From assembly GCA_030272585.1 (NCBI GenBank), contig BSYQ01000020.1, positions 1-64,000 of the forward strand: 64,000 bases of DNA. The letters run 5' to 3'. The position numbers and the translations under genes were made by a program. Positions 21,003 through 31,221 of this stretch are shown here, piece after piece. This DNA is from Bryopsis sp. KO-2023 (taxonomy: Eukaryota > Chlorophyta > Ulvophyceae > Bryopsidales > Bryopsidaceae). Below the pieces are notes generated by a model. That model ran no database searches. It saw only the letters and a program-made list of their open reading frames with translations, and was not told the DNA's origin. The stretch's first letter is position 1, and each line of letters starts with the position of its first letter.

Positions 21003-22970
21003 CGATTCTCTCGACATGTGGGCCAGAAAATAGCGAGGGACAAGTTTTACACACATGCCAGGACGAAGCCTGTGGCAATTAGCGATCGAGGGAGGAAAGA
21101 TCTAATGGAAAAGAGATTTTTTGGAAGGAAAAAGGAGAGTGAGAGAACGGGGGAGGGGGGGGGCTGGATCTGGGACAGAGAAATCGGACCTCTGGCGATT
21201 TGGTTCACAAAGAGCACGTTTGGTCGCGAAAAACTCTAATACTTTTTAAACTTTGTTTTCTTTTTTTCTAACGATCAAGGGAGATTGTGGGAAAAAAGAG
21301 TGCCTACATGGTAGAGCATGTTTGGAGGGCTGACGAGCCTGTTTGGGGAGCTGAAGAGGGAATTTTGACGGAAACAAGATCTTTTTACAAGGAAAAAGAA
21401 GAAGGTGAGGTAGCGGGGGAGTGGGTTGAGGGCGCCTGGGACTGGAGAAGACAAAAAAAATGTCCCAAAACACATAGAGTCTGCAGGACAGGGTTTTGAA
21501 GACTCTATGCGTTGTGGAAAAACTCTTAAACCCTGTGAGGAAAACTACAAGCGGTGACCTTTGGAAGAAGCTTTTAATAATGCCCTTAATACTTTCCTCT
21601 CTGTATTTTTAATTTGAACCCAAGAGATACGAAGAAAAATAACATTTTCATCAGGCTTCAATCTGTTGTAAAACAAAAGTTAGATGTAGGTATTTTCTTT
21701 GAAAGATAAATAACTATGTTTCGAGGGAAAAGAACAAGGTAAGAGAGCATTGGGGGGGAAGGAGGGAGTAAGGGAGTGGACCTGAAAGCTCCAGGCTGGA
21801 ACTGAGAGAGGAATTTACACTTTACTTGGGGTAACATATCACATTCAAATGCACAGTTCTCCAGAGCTTGGGTAGAAAAGTATAGTCCAAGATTTAGTGA
21901 TTTGATTGTCGCCCCGGATCTGGAAATAGGGTGTATGCAGCTCGAATGGGCAGGTGATCAGATGCCAATAGGTCAAGAAGAAAAAAAAATCACAAAAAAC
22001 TGGAAGTTACTTTGGAAAGTTTTGAGGGTGGTGTCTCGGATGCATTATACGTGGATATTAGTGTGCACACGTACATTGTCAACTCAGCAATCGAAATATT
22101 TCTTGAAAAAAATAAATAAAATGGGTTGTGGTGTAACTCTTTTTCCTCTTAAAATTGAAAAAAAGAACGAACTGTTACAAAGAAGGGAAGAAAAACACAA
22201 ACGTGGTAGAAGTGCACAAGTTTTTCATCCAATGGCGATCTTTTTTGTTAAACAATTATCTTCAAATAAAGATTAGCTCTTATAGCGTGCGTTCACAAAC
22301 GCCACTCAAAAATTTCAAGATTGAAAGAATTCAGCTAACTCCACGAGTTATTTTACTTGCAAGCGAAGCTGCAACAGTCCTCCTAGTTCTGTATATATCC
22401 AATATAGCCAAGCTTACTATCTCATTGTTTTTCACAGAATTCCAGGTCCAGAAAATCTCAGCCTCTGAAAACCACCTGAAAAAAGAGAATAGCATCTCTT
22501 CTATCTTTTTTTTCAACACTCCTTACTCACCCTGGAGATTCATCATCCATCAGAAAAAAATAAGCAAGTTCAAAAACAACACCAACTGAAAGAGAGATAC
22601 AATTCAACAAACGAGTTTTTGTATTTCTTTTTTTTGTTCCACGGCGACAAGAATATCAAGCTATTGCCTGATATGAGAAAGAAATGGAGTTCAAAGTTTT
22701 TTAAGGATAAAAGATTGAGGAAAAGAGGGTGCATCACCAGCTTCATCCTTTTTGTTTTCAGAGCTCTGTTTTTGTCTAAGCGCAAAAATGAGGGGATGAT
22801 AACGAACGCAAGCAGCACCGGACTTCAGGGTCCTGGTCAGAAAGAGAAGGAAGTCGAATCACAAACCTACCAAGAGGTTTCCCCCCACTTGCCTCTTGTT
22901 CTTTGTCTCGTTTAAAATAGTCGGGGCAACAGTCCAAGCATCCAGTCTTGGTCCAGCGATCACCACGACC
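21003..22970. other. No gene recognised
   Basis: A/G-rich and then AT-rich sequence. The frame at 22,155-22,589 (plus) is open for 144 codons but low in complexity and without a known domain. Confidence 0.35.
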
Positions 22971-23144
22971 AGTTTATATCAGGTTTTATTCTGAAACCTG
23001 CAACTTGCAGGCTCGACACCCCAAAGCAAGCGACCAGATTGATTTTGCACGTCTCTTTTGCAAACGTCAACAAAACTCTCCCAAGCTCTGGTTGTCGCTG
23101 CGTCGATATTCAATCGACCCCTGTCAGAACGACCTCAACAAAAG
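22971..23144 (+). repeat. Dispersed repeat, copy A
   Basis: It matches 26,239-26,394 in the same orientation. Shared phrases include ATCAGGTTTTATTCT, CGACACCCCAAAGCAAGCGA and CTCCCAAGCTCTGGTTGT. This copy has about 19 extra bases after ATTCT. It ends just before the hAT target duplication at 23,159. No coding sense is seen in either copy. Confidence 0.8.
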
Positions 23145-23166
23145 TCGACGCACCAGGTGTCAGTAG

Positions 23167-24086
23167 CAGACCTGGGCAGCAACCCGGTTGTAACGCACCG
23201 TACCGTAACGCACAGGGTCGGTACAGTAACGTGTTTGGTACCGACCGGACGTTACAACAACGCTTTTGCGTTACAACAACGACCAAATCGTTACAACGAC
23301 CTGGGTCGTTGTTGTAACGACCACACGTTATTGTAACGGAAAAGCGTTATTGTAACGTGTTACTTTATCAGTAACGTCGTTTCCGACTCGTACAACGTAT
23401 GCACCGAGGAAAGACGTTACAACAACGATCGATTACGTTACGTGTAACGATCATACGTTACAACAACGACCCAGGTCGGTACAACAACGTAATGGTAACG
23501 TCATGTGGATGACGTACAAAGTCACCCCCGCAAGGTCCCGAGAACCAAGCGTAATTATAATTTCACATAATTACAAAAAGATTAAGGTATATGATTGCAA
23601 CAACCACGAAATCATCGTGGTCCGCTTGGCTTAGTGCTTAGCGCGTAAGACTCGACACCGTGCGGTACGGTATTTGAATCCCACTGGGTTCCCTTGGGTT
23701 CTTGGGACCCTACGGGGGTGACTTTGTACGTCATCCACATGACGTTACCATTACGTTGTTGTACCGACCTGGGTCGTTGTTGTACCGGCCACGTCGGTGT
23801 TGTACCGACATGGCCGTTATAACGTTGTTGTAACGAATAGCGTTACTCGTACCGTATGTGACGGTGCGACAACGCCGATTACACGTTGCAACAACGACTT
23901 TTTAGCGGGTGCCGGTCGTTCGCGGCAACGTAGTGTACCGACCCTGTACCGATGTTGCACCTTACCGTAAAAAAATTCCGTACCGTACCGTACCGTACCG
24001 TACCGTACCGACCCCTTACGGTACGGTACGGTACGTAACGTGTCGTACCGTACCGTAGGGGGTCGTTACGGTACGGCCCAGGTCTG
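23167..24086. mobile_element. Non-autonomous hAT element with GTTACAACAACG arms
   Basis: A perfect 8-bp target duplication GTCAGTAG lies at 23,159-23,166 and 24,087-24,094. The terminal inverted repeat is CAGACCTGGGC at the left and GCCCAGGTCTG at the right. The same 11 bases open the transposase-bearing hAT at 59,845. Both arms are arrays of TTGTAACG/CGTTACAA and CGTACCG units. About 80 bp of the inner arms (23,469-23,552 and 23,697-23,777) are near-perfect inverted copies around a tRNA-like core. No transposase is present. Confidence 0.9.
23616..23732 (+). repeat. tRNA-like core and tail inside the second hAT element
   Basis: The plus strand has an A-box TGGCTTAGTGC (23,627-23,637) and a B-box-like GGTATTTGAATCC (23,669-23,681). 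Short GTGG/CCAC closing pairs lie around it. The tail CTGGGTTCCCTTGG…GGGACCCTACGGGGG matches the tail of the element at 19,671 at most positions. Here the tail also appears inverted on the left side (23,518-23,553), making the centre symmetrical. Confidence 0.6.
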
Positions 24087-24094
24087 GTCAGTAG

Positions 24095-24384
24095 TGTGGC
24101 TTTCAGCACGTCCGTTAGAGGGCTGGAATCCTTTTTTTTTGACATGCGGTCGGCAGCGTGCGTTTTTCGACGGAGCCGCTGCGATATTGGACCTCGTAAC
24201 AGTGAGATTGAATGTGAATATTCAGGTTCTATCCCAAGTTGCAGATGCGGATCCAAGGGGGGTGCACCCCCGTCTTGTCGCGTTTTTTTCCCTTTCTTTA
24301 ACACCACCAAAAAGTAGAGGGAGGCAAAGTTTTGAAACGTTCGAATGCATTCGATTTTCTAATATCAGAAAAGGGTTGTTTTGG
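24095..24384. other. No gene recognised
   Basis: Short spacer between the hAT element and an inverted-repeat element. No coding or repeat structure is seen. Confidence 0.3.
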
Positions 24385-24971
24385 TTTTTCGTATGAGTTG
24401 GTCGATTCGTGTGCGAGTGGCACGGAGAAAAAAGAAGTAAAAATTATTTGGGAAATGATCAAACCACCGGCATTAGCGATGTCAATGAGGTAGTTAGCTA
24501 CCCCATCGACGATCGAAATGCCGAAATTCCCATGGTGGGCGAATCCTGATCGGTTGACGAGACCCCCCGGGATCAACCGGGGGACGACCTTGGTTGCACC
24601 ATCGTTGCCATCATGGGTGCCAAGTGTCGTGCCAGAGTGGGGGCCACCCACTCTGGCGGATCAACGTCATGATTGGAAAATATGTTTTGACCCGATTAGT
24701 GCCCGGTTAGTTGATTTTTAATTTCTCTCTCCTTTACATTTCAGTTGTCGTCGAGCGCGTTTTTTTCCCTCATGATGTGACTCAGAAACTCATCCTTTTT
24801 TTTTGGTATGTACATACAGCACGGGAGTCGGCCTTGGCCAAGACGCGGAAACTGCCAAAGGTGTGGCCCAAATTCGCCTGACTACCTCATTTACATCGCT
24901 AATGCCGCATAATTTTTACTTCTTTTTTCTCCGTGCCACTCGCACACGAATCGACCAACTCATACGAAAAA
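24385..24971. mobile_element. Inverted-repeat (MITE or foldback) element
   Basis: The arms 24,385-24,494 and 24,881-24,971 are inverted copies. They share TTTTTCGTATGAGTTGGTCG at the outer end and GGCATTAGCGATG near the inner end. The left arm has about 17 extra bases. The centre (about 390 bp) has no coding sense but contains short palindromes such as CCCCCCGGGATCAACCGGGGG. No target duplication is clear. Confidence 0.6.
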
Positions 24972-24982
24972 CGACCCACTTT

Positions 24983-25325
24983 TACACTCGCCTACACTCG
25001 CCTACACTCGCCTACACTCGTTCCACACTCGCTGACCCAATGAACATCGCTCCACACTCGTGGACACCATCGACAATTTCCAACATTTGATGTAACTTTC
25101 ATCCACACTCGTGTACACTCGTGTACACTCAGTGCACACTCGTGTACACTCAGTGCACACTCGTGTACACTCAGTGCACACTCGTGGACACCATCGACAC
25201 TCAACAACACCTGATGTAACTTTCATCCACACTCGTGGACACTCGGTGCACACTACTGACACCATTGACACTCAACATCTGATGTAATTTTCATTCACAC
25301 TCGTGCACACAATGTGCACACTCGA
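24983..25325. repeat. ACACTCG minisatellite
   Basis: Tandem and higher-order repeats are built on ACACTCG. They include CCTACACTCG units, then TGTACACTC alternating with AGTGCACACTCG. A longer repeat with CATCGACA…CTGATGTAACTTTC appears three times. Confidence 0.9.
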
Positions 25326-25358
25326 CAGTGTGGTACCACTACCGTCAAACAGGTTCAC

Positions 25359-25419
25359 GAGGCGCTGATTCGAACCAGCCGTCGCCGTTGGCAATCAGAC
25401 TCGGGCCTGTCTGCGCCTC
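25359..25419 (-). repeat. 61-nt tRNA-like structure
   Basis: On the minus strand a perfect 7-bp closing stem GAGGCGC/GCGCCTC encloses three short hairpins. The last contains the B-box GGTTCGAATCA. At 61 nt it is shorter than a standard tRNA of about 72 nt, and the T-stem is weak. It may be a pseudogene or a short tRNA-like RNA. Confidence 0.35.
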
Positions 25420-26238
25420 CTCCCAAGCTTTGCCGGCAAGTGGATTCTGGTATGTAGAAGGGCGAGAGTAACTTGCTATATTTTTTTCCAGTGAATTTTT
25501 CAAAGTCGTCAATCCTGGCTGTGCAGTCAGGAACTGCCTGTGACTTATATAATTGGCTATTGTTGATGTGCTGTAGGACTTGGATGCCACTCCAGAGTCC
25601 CTCAACTTTGGTGGGGAGTTGCTGCTGAAAGCGAAAGGATGTAGTGGAGGTATGTTTCGAAATGGGAGATCCGTCTTGGCAAAAGACTTTCATTACCATC
25701 GATTAAAAAAATTGAATGAGTATTTATATAAGACGCCTTTGCTGTCCATGCCATAATAATCCAGTGCACTTCCCTCCAGGATTTTGCAAAGTTTCGCATG
25801 TCACTCATCCCAGTTTTTTTTTCTCTCCTTCACAATTCACAGTAATTTTGTCCCATTGTATTTCTGGGCCTTATTTATTTTTGAATTTCTGTTTTTCGGG
25901 CCAGAGAGGGCAAGGGGTCCCTCGGAACATCGTTTTGTCCCTCCAGTTCCTTAGAGGGCGGCAGAATTGGGGGACCCGGAGGCCCATGGTGAACTGGGGG
26001 TGCGAAGCAGTTCTGGCATTCAAAAAGAATCCCGCTCGAAGGGCAAGACATCGCTTCCATAGAGAAAGTGAGGGGAATGTCTTATACAAAATGTCCCCCC
26101 CCCCAAAAAAAAAGAAAAAAAAGTTAAATAATATTAATGAGTTTGTGATGACCCCTTCAGGCAAGCAGACCAACACCTCTTTTTAGGTGAAGTGAAATTA
26201 AGATGTATTAAGCACAATTTGAATAAGCCCCAACAACT
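25420..26238. other. No convincing gene
   Basis: A minus-strand frame (25,355-25,699, 114 codons) is open but runs into the tRNA-like structure and has no known domain. C-rich and A-rich homopolymers lie at about 26,093-26,121. Confidence 0.35.
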
Positions 26239-26394
26239 AGTTTCAATCAGGTTTTATTCTCGACACCCCAAAGCAAGCGACCAGCTTGATTTTGCACGTC
26301 TCTCTTGCAAACATCAACAAACCTCTCCCAAGCTCTGGTTGTTGCTGCATCCAATTTCAATCGACCCTAGTCTGGACGACCTCAACAAAAGACG
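26239..26394 (+). repeat. Dispersed repeat, copy B
   Basis: A direct copy of 22,971-23,144 without the 19-base insert. Many single substitutions separate the two, so the duplication is not recent. Confidence 0.8.
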
Positions 26395-28222
26395 ATTAGA
26401 ATTGTATCATTGTACTTGTTGCTCAACTTCATATCCGCCTCAACCGCAAGAGATGGTGGAACGCTGTGTGTTAAACTCAACTTAAACTACTTGGACTTCG
26501 CTCGAACTTGCTTGACATCTGTCGGTCTTGATCGCCACAGCAACGACGGCGATAACATTTTTTTTTTCTCTGATCACCTTCTATGTCGCACATAGAATGT
26601 CAGACGCTGGACGTCGGAAAAGTTGTTGAAAAATAAATATGGCCGGGTCCCCCCCCTCTCCCTGCCCCCCCTCTCCAACTCGTTTGAGGGGTCCCGCTCC
26701 TAGTCACCATGCATCATCATTGGTTGGCCTGGCCAGCCTCAGATGCACGGTGAATCGAGCTAACCATTATACGAATTCAAAAGGGTCGGGTCGAGGGTGG
26801 GGACCTAAAACACGGTTGAGAGGGTAAAAGTGAATGTCAGTTCTGCAACTGACACGTCGGTGGAATGAGTGGTTGGGAGTCCGACACGCTGGCGGTTATG
26901 ACAGACTGTGGCACCGCCAGCCGCGAAACAGTTTTCTGTTTGGATCACAGTGCTTTGGGATCTAGGGGGTGATCAGTGATCGGGTTGGGATCAGTTCAAG
27001 GGTCGGACCAGGACAGCCGTTGCAGCTCGCAACTTTCTACAACTTTCAATGTGGTGTCGCGATGAACAGCGAGCCGACGTGTCCCTGAACGACTCTCAAC
27101 AAGTATTTTCTCGTGGAGCGACCACGCCTGGGGTGGTTGTCGTGATCGAGTTATAGTGGTGAGGCTCGGGGAACAGAACTGCTCGGTTGACACAATGGTC
27201 GTGGCAGTGTTCGGACTGGAAAGCGCTTTCGACGACACTCACAAATCAAGAAATCGCCGTCGAACTCGAAGCCGCAGGTGACGCCCTGCCGATCGCGACA
27301 ACAAAAGGTTCAACAGGTCGGCAGCTCTATGCAAGAAGATTGTGAATTGGTTTTGTACAGAAGTCGACATGTTTTGTACATGGGGAGAAGTTCCACTTCA
27401 CCAGATTTCAACTTCCCAGCAGCTGGAATGCTCAGGGGTGCTTGTCAGAAAAAGGAGCACAAAAGGGGGCAGTAATTCAAGAAACGGGAAGTATGAATAT
27501 GTATATCTCACAGGAAGTGTAAGGAAATGGGACATTTTCTGGATCAAATTATATTTATCTTTGGGTTTTTCCTTAGGGAAAAACATGTTGCGTTTTTGGA
27601 TGGTGCATTTTGTTTTGCATGTGCAAACCAGAAATATAACGGAAATTATTTGATTTTTTTCGACTTCTAATCCAGGGCTTCTTGTGAATGTGGCTGGAGG
27701 TGTTTTTCTTTGAGATCTTGAAAAGAACATTTCTAAGATATGGACCAAAAAGACACAGCAGTGAACCCTATTTTCTGCTGGTTTGAATTCCATGTAAAAC
27801 AAGTGTGTACACGTGTAGGCATTGCATTGCATCACATTGTCTCAAAATACCAAAAAAAAAAGAAAATAACTCGGATCTAATCTCATAGAGATGAAAATCT
27901 GAGGAGAACTCCCTGCATCCCTGACCTCATTGGCAAAACAGGGACCAGAAAAGAAAAAATCCTTCTTATTGTGACACAAAGAATCTTTTCCAAATATCAA
28001 TCACAACAAAAATCGACCTGTTCCACTTCTGTACCCCTTGCGAAAGAACGGGGCCAAACAAGACCTTGCTAAAAAGAAAAAGCAAAAAAGGTGTCGACGA
28101 CAGTAGCGTGTTGAAAGATCATCTATCTTGTGCTTCTACAGTATTTTTTAACAATGAGATTTCTATTAGTCCTATCCACTTATGTACATACATATATTTT
28201 TTTTGTTTCAATGCTCCCTTGA
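26395..28222. other. No gene recognised
   Basis: Short frames only. A hairpin CTGGCGGT/ACCGCCAG occurs at 26,889-26,896 and 26,913-26,920. Confidence 0.35.
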
Positions 28223-28768
28223 TTGCAAAACAGTAGAAAAATTGACACAAAATCTTTTCCTCCTTACACATGTACTGCATTGTGCTTTTCTTTTCCGAAC
28301 AGGGAGCTCCTGCATGGCTCAATTCCCACCTTTGAAAACCAAACTTGTTCCGGCCGTCTGCAAGATCAAAGTGAGAGACAGAAACGAGGGGTGTTCCAAA
28401 AAGCAGAAAAAGAGTGCAGGGAACTCGAAACACTCACCTGGGGACAGTCCACACCACCACAGGTCCACGGGTTGCAGTTTTACCAGAGGACTTCAGCCAA
28501 CTTCATAGACTTCAGTCAGAAAATCGCTTCGTTGAGAGGGATTTATTCTGCAAAACTTTCACTGGGACGACTGCAGCACACACGAAAAATGCTCGAAAGT
28601 GCAACCAAGACCACATACCCTCCGAAAAAGCACGTCAGAGGTGTGAAAGATGTCGAGAAACGGTCTCCAGGAATCCCAAAAGATGAACAGAAGAAACTAC
28701 CAGAGTGGACCCAAAATCGTCAACCTGAAAAACCAAATTTAACTGTTTTGTCACCGATGGGCCAGTAA
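28223..28768 (+). CDS. Unrecognised open frame, possible exon
   Basis: The frame is open for 181 codons and contains a good splice-acceptor-like tract TTTTCTTTTCCGAACAG ending at 28,302. If that is real, the exon starts with residues GELLHG or ELLHG. The downstream part is charged and lysine-rich, with no domain I recognise. It overlaps copy A of a repeat also found at 30.6 and 32.2 kb, which argues that the frame belongs to an unnamed repeat family rather than a host gene. Confidence 0.3.
   Translation: MQNSRKIDTKSFPPYTCTALCFSFPNRELLHGSIPTFENQTCSGRLQDQSERQKRGVFQKAEKECRELETLTWGQSTPPQVHGLQFYQRTSANFIDFSQKIASLRGIYSAKLSLGRLQHTRKMLESATKTTYPPKKHVRGVKDVEKRSPGIPKDEQKKLPEWTQNRQPEKPNLTVLSPMGQ
28508..28552 (+). 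repeat. Dispersed repeat family 2, copy A
   Basis: Shares CTTCAGTCAGAAAATCGC followed by TTCGT(C/T)GAG with copies at 30,588-30,690 (inverted) and 32,161-32,262. Confidence 0.7.
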
Positions 28769-29596
28769 GAGCTAGCTCCGCGCTTGTTGTCTGCGTTTCA
28801 AGATTTCAAGTCTGAGGGAGCCCTGCCTGTTTGTTTTCTTCCTCTTTCAAGCAGGATTGTTAGTTTTCTTGCTGAGCTAAAATCCCAGCGTCAAAAGACG
28901 TGGCACCCCGAAGGCGAGGAGGAGCCGCTCTTCAGGGACGTGGGTTTGCTTCAGGTAGCTCTTTTTTGGTGGTCCAATTGGTGTTTGTTTTACAGAAATG
29001 TTCATACAGACCCAAATCTGCCCGCGACTCTTCGCTTTCACATATAGCCGCTCTTTTTTGGTGGTGAATCAGGCCAAGTTGATTAATTTATGGTGGTAGC
29101 AAGTGGCTTTTCGGGAACGAAAGTGTGGAAGCTTTGGTTTGCTGGCTTGCATGCGTGTTTATGGGATGTCACCACACGTGGCTGGTCAGGGTGGCCAAAG
29201 GAGATGTGGAATGCCCCTCGAAAGGGACGTCAGGGACGTCGGTCAGACTGACTGTTGGGTGCAGCCAAAACCAGCTTTTACAACAAGCTTGGAAAAGTAG
29301 ATGGGTGGTGATTGGGTGCTTCCTGCACCCACAGTCTGACTGATCCTGAGGAATGGGCGGATGGGTTGGCTGTGGGGTTTTTCGCTTTTGTTGGGAACCA
29401 AGTGGATTAGTGCAACTTCTAACAGAGCCATGAACATCCAGGATTCAACAAAACACCCACATTCACAAGAGCACCGGAAACAACAGCAGTTTTTCCCCAA
29501 CATGCATGAAAATCCCGCCAAACAAAGTAAAAGTAGAATCGGAAACAAAAACAAAACCCCGCCGGCGGTTTCAGCACCGGCGGCTACGACCTCTCT
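28769..29596. other. No gene recognised
   Basis: The phrase GCTCTTTTTTGGTGGT occurs twice (near 28,959 and 29,050). Otherwise only short frames. Confidence 0.35.
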
Positions 29597-29698
29597 GGCG
29601 CATGACAATTCGAGAGTGAAGGTTCGAACCCGGGACCTGGTGGCCAAGGATCCTCTAGCAGATCCCCTTGACCAGCGGGCCGAACGATGACATGCGCC
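29597..29698 (-). repeat. tRNA-like unit between short inverted repeats
   Basis: The minus strand has an A-box-like CTGGTCAAGGGGATC and a B-box CGGGTTCGAACC. The unit is enclosed by GGCGCATG (29,597-29,604) and CATGCGCC (29,691-29,698), with partial pairing continuing inward. It resembles a tRNA-derived SINE head rather than a functional tRNA. Confidence 0.4.
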
Positions 29699-30028
29699 GA
29701 TGTCGCACTCAAGTACCAACCCAAGGATGATTCACCCAACCACCAGAAACTCGAGCGGTGCGCGCGTCGAGCGGCTCTCCGACGTCTTCGAAGGCGTCCC
29801 CGGTCCAAACCAGCCGTCCGAATCGTTGTCCTCGCGATGCTCACGCGTGGTGACCAAAGCCACAAAAGAGTCAGGTGGGTGAGAGTGTGGGGGACAGAAA
29901 AACGCTTTCCTGTTCAGGAGAAGCTCGGACGAGTTCTCACGGTTTGGGTAAACCTCAAACTTCGAGCTGCGTTCTGTTCACAGTTGCTGCATATTCCCAG
30001 GTCTGTCATTAATCAATGGGCGCCAGGG
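29699..30028. other. No gene recognised
   Basis: Frames are open on two strands without domains. The stretch ends at a MITE. Confidence 0.3.
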
Positions 30029-30205
30029 CATAGGCGTAGCCATGGGGGGTCGGGGGGGGCCGGGCCCCCCCCAAGAGTCGGCCGCTAAGAAATTTGCGGA
30101 CTGGGTGTCTACATGTGAACTCTACGTTGGATTTTAAACTGACCCTCCCCAATTCGTTTTGCCCCCCCCCCCCCCCCCCAGTTTATTTTCCTGGCTACGC
30201 CTATG
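30029..30205. mobile_element. Short MITE with CATAGGCGTAGCC ends
   Basis: Perfect 13-bp terminal inverted repeats CATAGGCGTAGCC/GGCTACGCCTATG enclose a G-rich left half and a C-rich right half. Flanking 8-mers match at only about five positions, so the target duplication is decayed or the element moved within another repeat. A related element with a clean 8-bp duplication is at 30,988. Confidence 0.8.
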
Positions 30206-30587
30206 GGCCTTGGGCTGCGAGAGGGCGACAACCTGAAGGTCAGAGACTCAAATATCCCCTAAACTGACGCTAAACTGATACTCCTGCCTCCTGCGTTCGG
30301 ACCTGGTACGTACCTGGCCGTGAGTCTGTCCGTCGCTCCCTCTTTCGGACATCGTGTCAAAGCTCCTCGATATAGTTTTTCGTTCATTTAAAAAACCTCC
30401 TGGTGGATTGCAGACGCTAACGACGACACTCGTGTGAGGCTTCCGAGTGCAGGTTTTGATTTTCCGCCAAGGACGTCACTCGATGCAGATAGAATCCGCG
30501 TCCAGTCGTCACTGGATCGACGTCGAGAAACGCTCGAGCTCGGACACTCTTGGCGTCACTGTGGTAGAGAAAGATATTTCAACGTGC

Positions 30588-30690
30588 TCTCTGGTCGTCG
30601 GCTGCAGAAAAAACTGCCCTCGACGAAGCGATTTTCTGACTGAAGTTTCTGTTCTTGTCTGAAGTCCTCTGTTTTTTCTGTGAACAGGTT
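30588..30690 (-). repeat. Dispersed repeat family 2, copy B
   Basis: On the minus strand it reads CCTGTTCACAGA, then AAACAGAGGACTTC, CTTCAGTCAGAAAATCGC and GCAGCCGACGACCAGAGAG. These match copy C (32,161-32,262) in the same order. Confidence 0.8.
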
Positions 30691-30987
30691 TCCTTTGACT
30701 GCCTTGGGTTTCCGGTACTTTCAAATAGCAATGTCCAGCTGAAACCGCCTGCAGTGAATGTCGAAGTAGCTTTCCTTTTCTTTGCTTGTCCTTCGGAACA
30801 TACTTTCTTTTTCTGCTGCCTTGTGCTGTCATAAAACTGTCTGATGAGTTTTTTCCCTTGAATCGAAAACAGTGCTTGTTTCGAAATCCTCTCTTAGGAA
30901 ACTTCAACCTTCCTCAACACTGTATTGTTTCTTTGCTCTCAATGATGATGACCTAAAGAACAGAGATGCCAAAGCTAGTGATGCACC

Positions 30988-31213
30988 CATAGGCGCAACC
31001 AGGAGGGGGCCTGGGGGGGCCTGGCCCCCCTAGAAATTTTCTGGCCCCCCCAAAGAAGCCCAGGAAAAAGGAAAAAAAAAAAAACTTCTTCTTGAAATCC
31101 ACTTAACCAACTATTTCTTACCCTGAAAACAATTTGGGCCCCCCCCAAAAAAACTTGGGCCCCCCAGAAAAAATTTGGGCCCCCTCTTCCCTGAAATCCT
31201 GGTTGCGCCTATG
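30988..31213. mobile_element. Short MITE with CATAGGCGCAACC ends, 8-bp duplication
   Basis: Perfect 13-bp inverted termini CATAGGCGCAACC/GGTTGCGCCTATG are flanked by the perfect 8-bp duplication GATGCACC (30,980-30,987 and 31,214-31,221). Next to each end lies GGGGGGCC(TGG)-type sequence. The 8-bp duplication and CA start suggest hAT mobilisation. It differs from the element at 30,029 in the fourth position of the AGCC/AACC part but has the same architecture. Confidence 0.85.
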
Positions 31214-31221
31214 GATGCACC

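Noticed and set aside
20573-21078. Minus-strand frames containing phrases such as SGESNPVILDRFQC
   Set aside because: This is the translation of the tRNA-like 64-mer and its neighbour, a known type of annotation artefact.
24985-25325. CRISPR array
   Set aside because: Units vary in length, abut without spacers and lie in a eukaryotic repeat region. It is a satellite.
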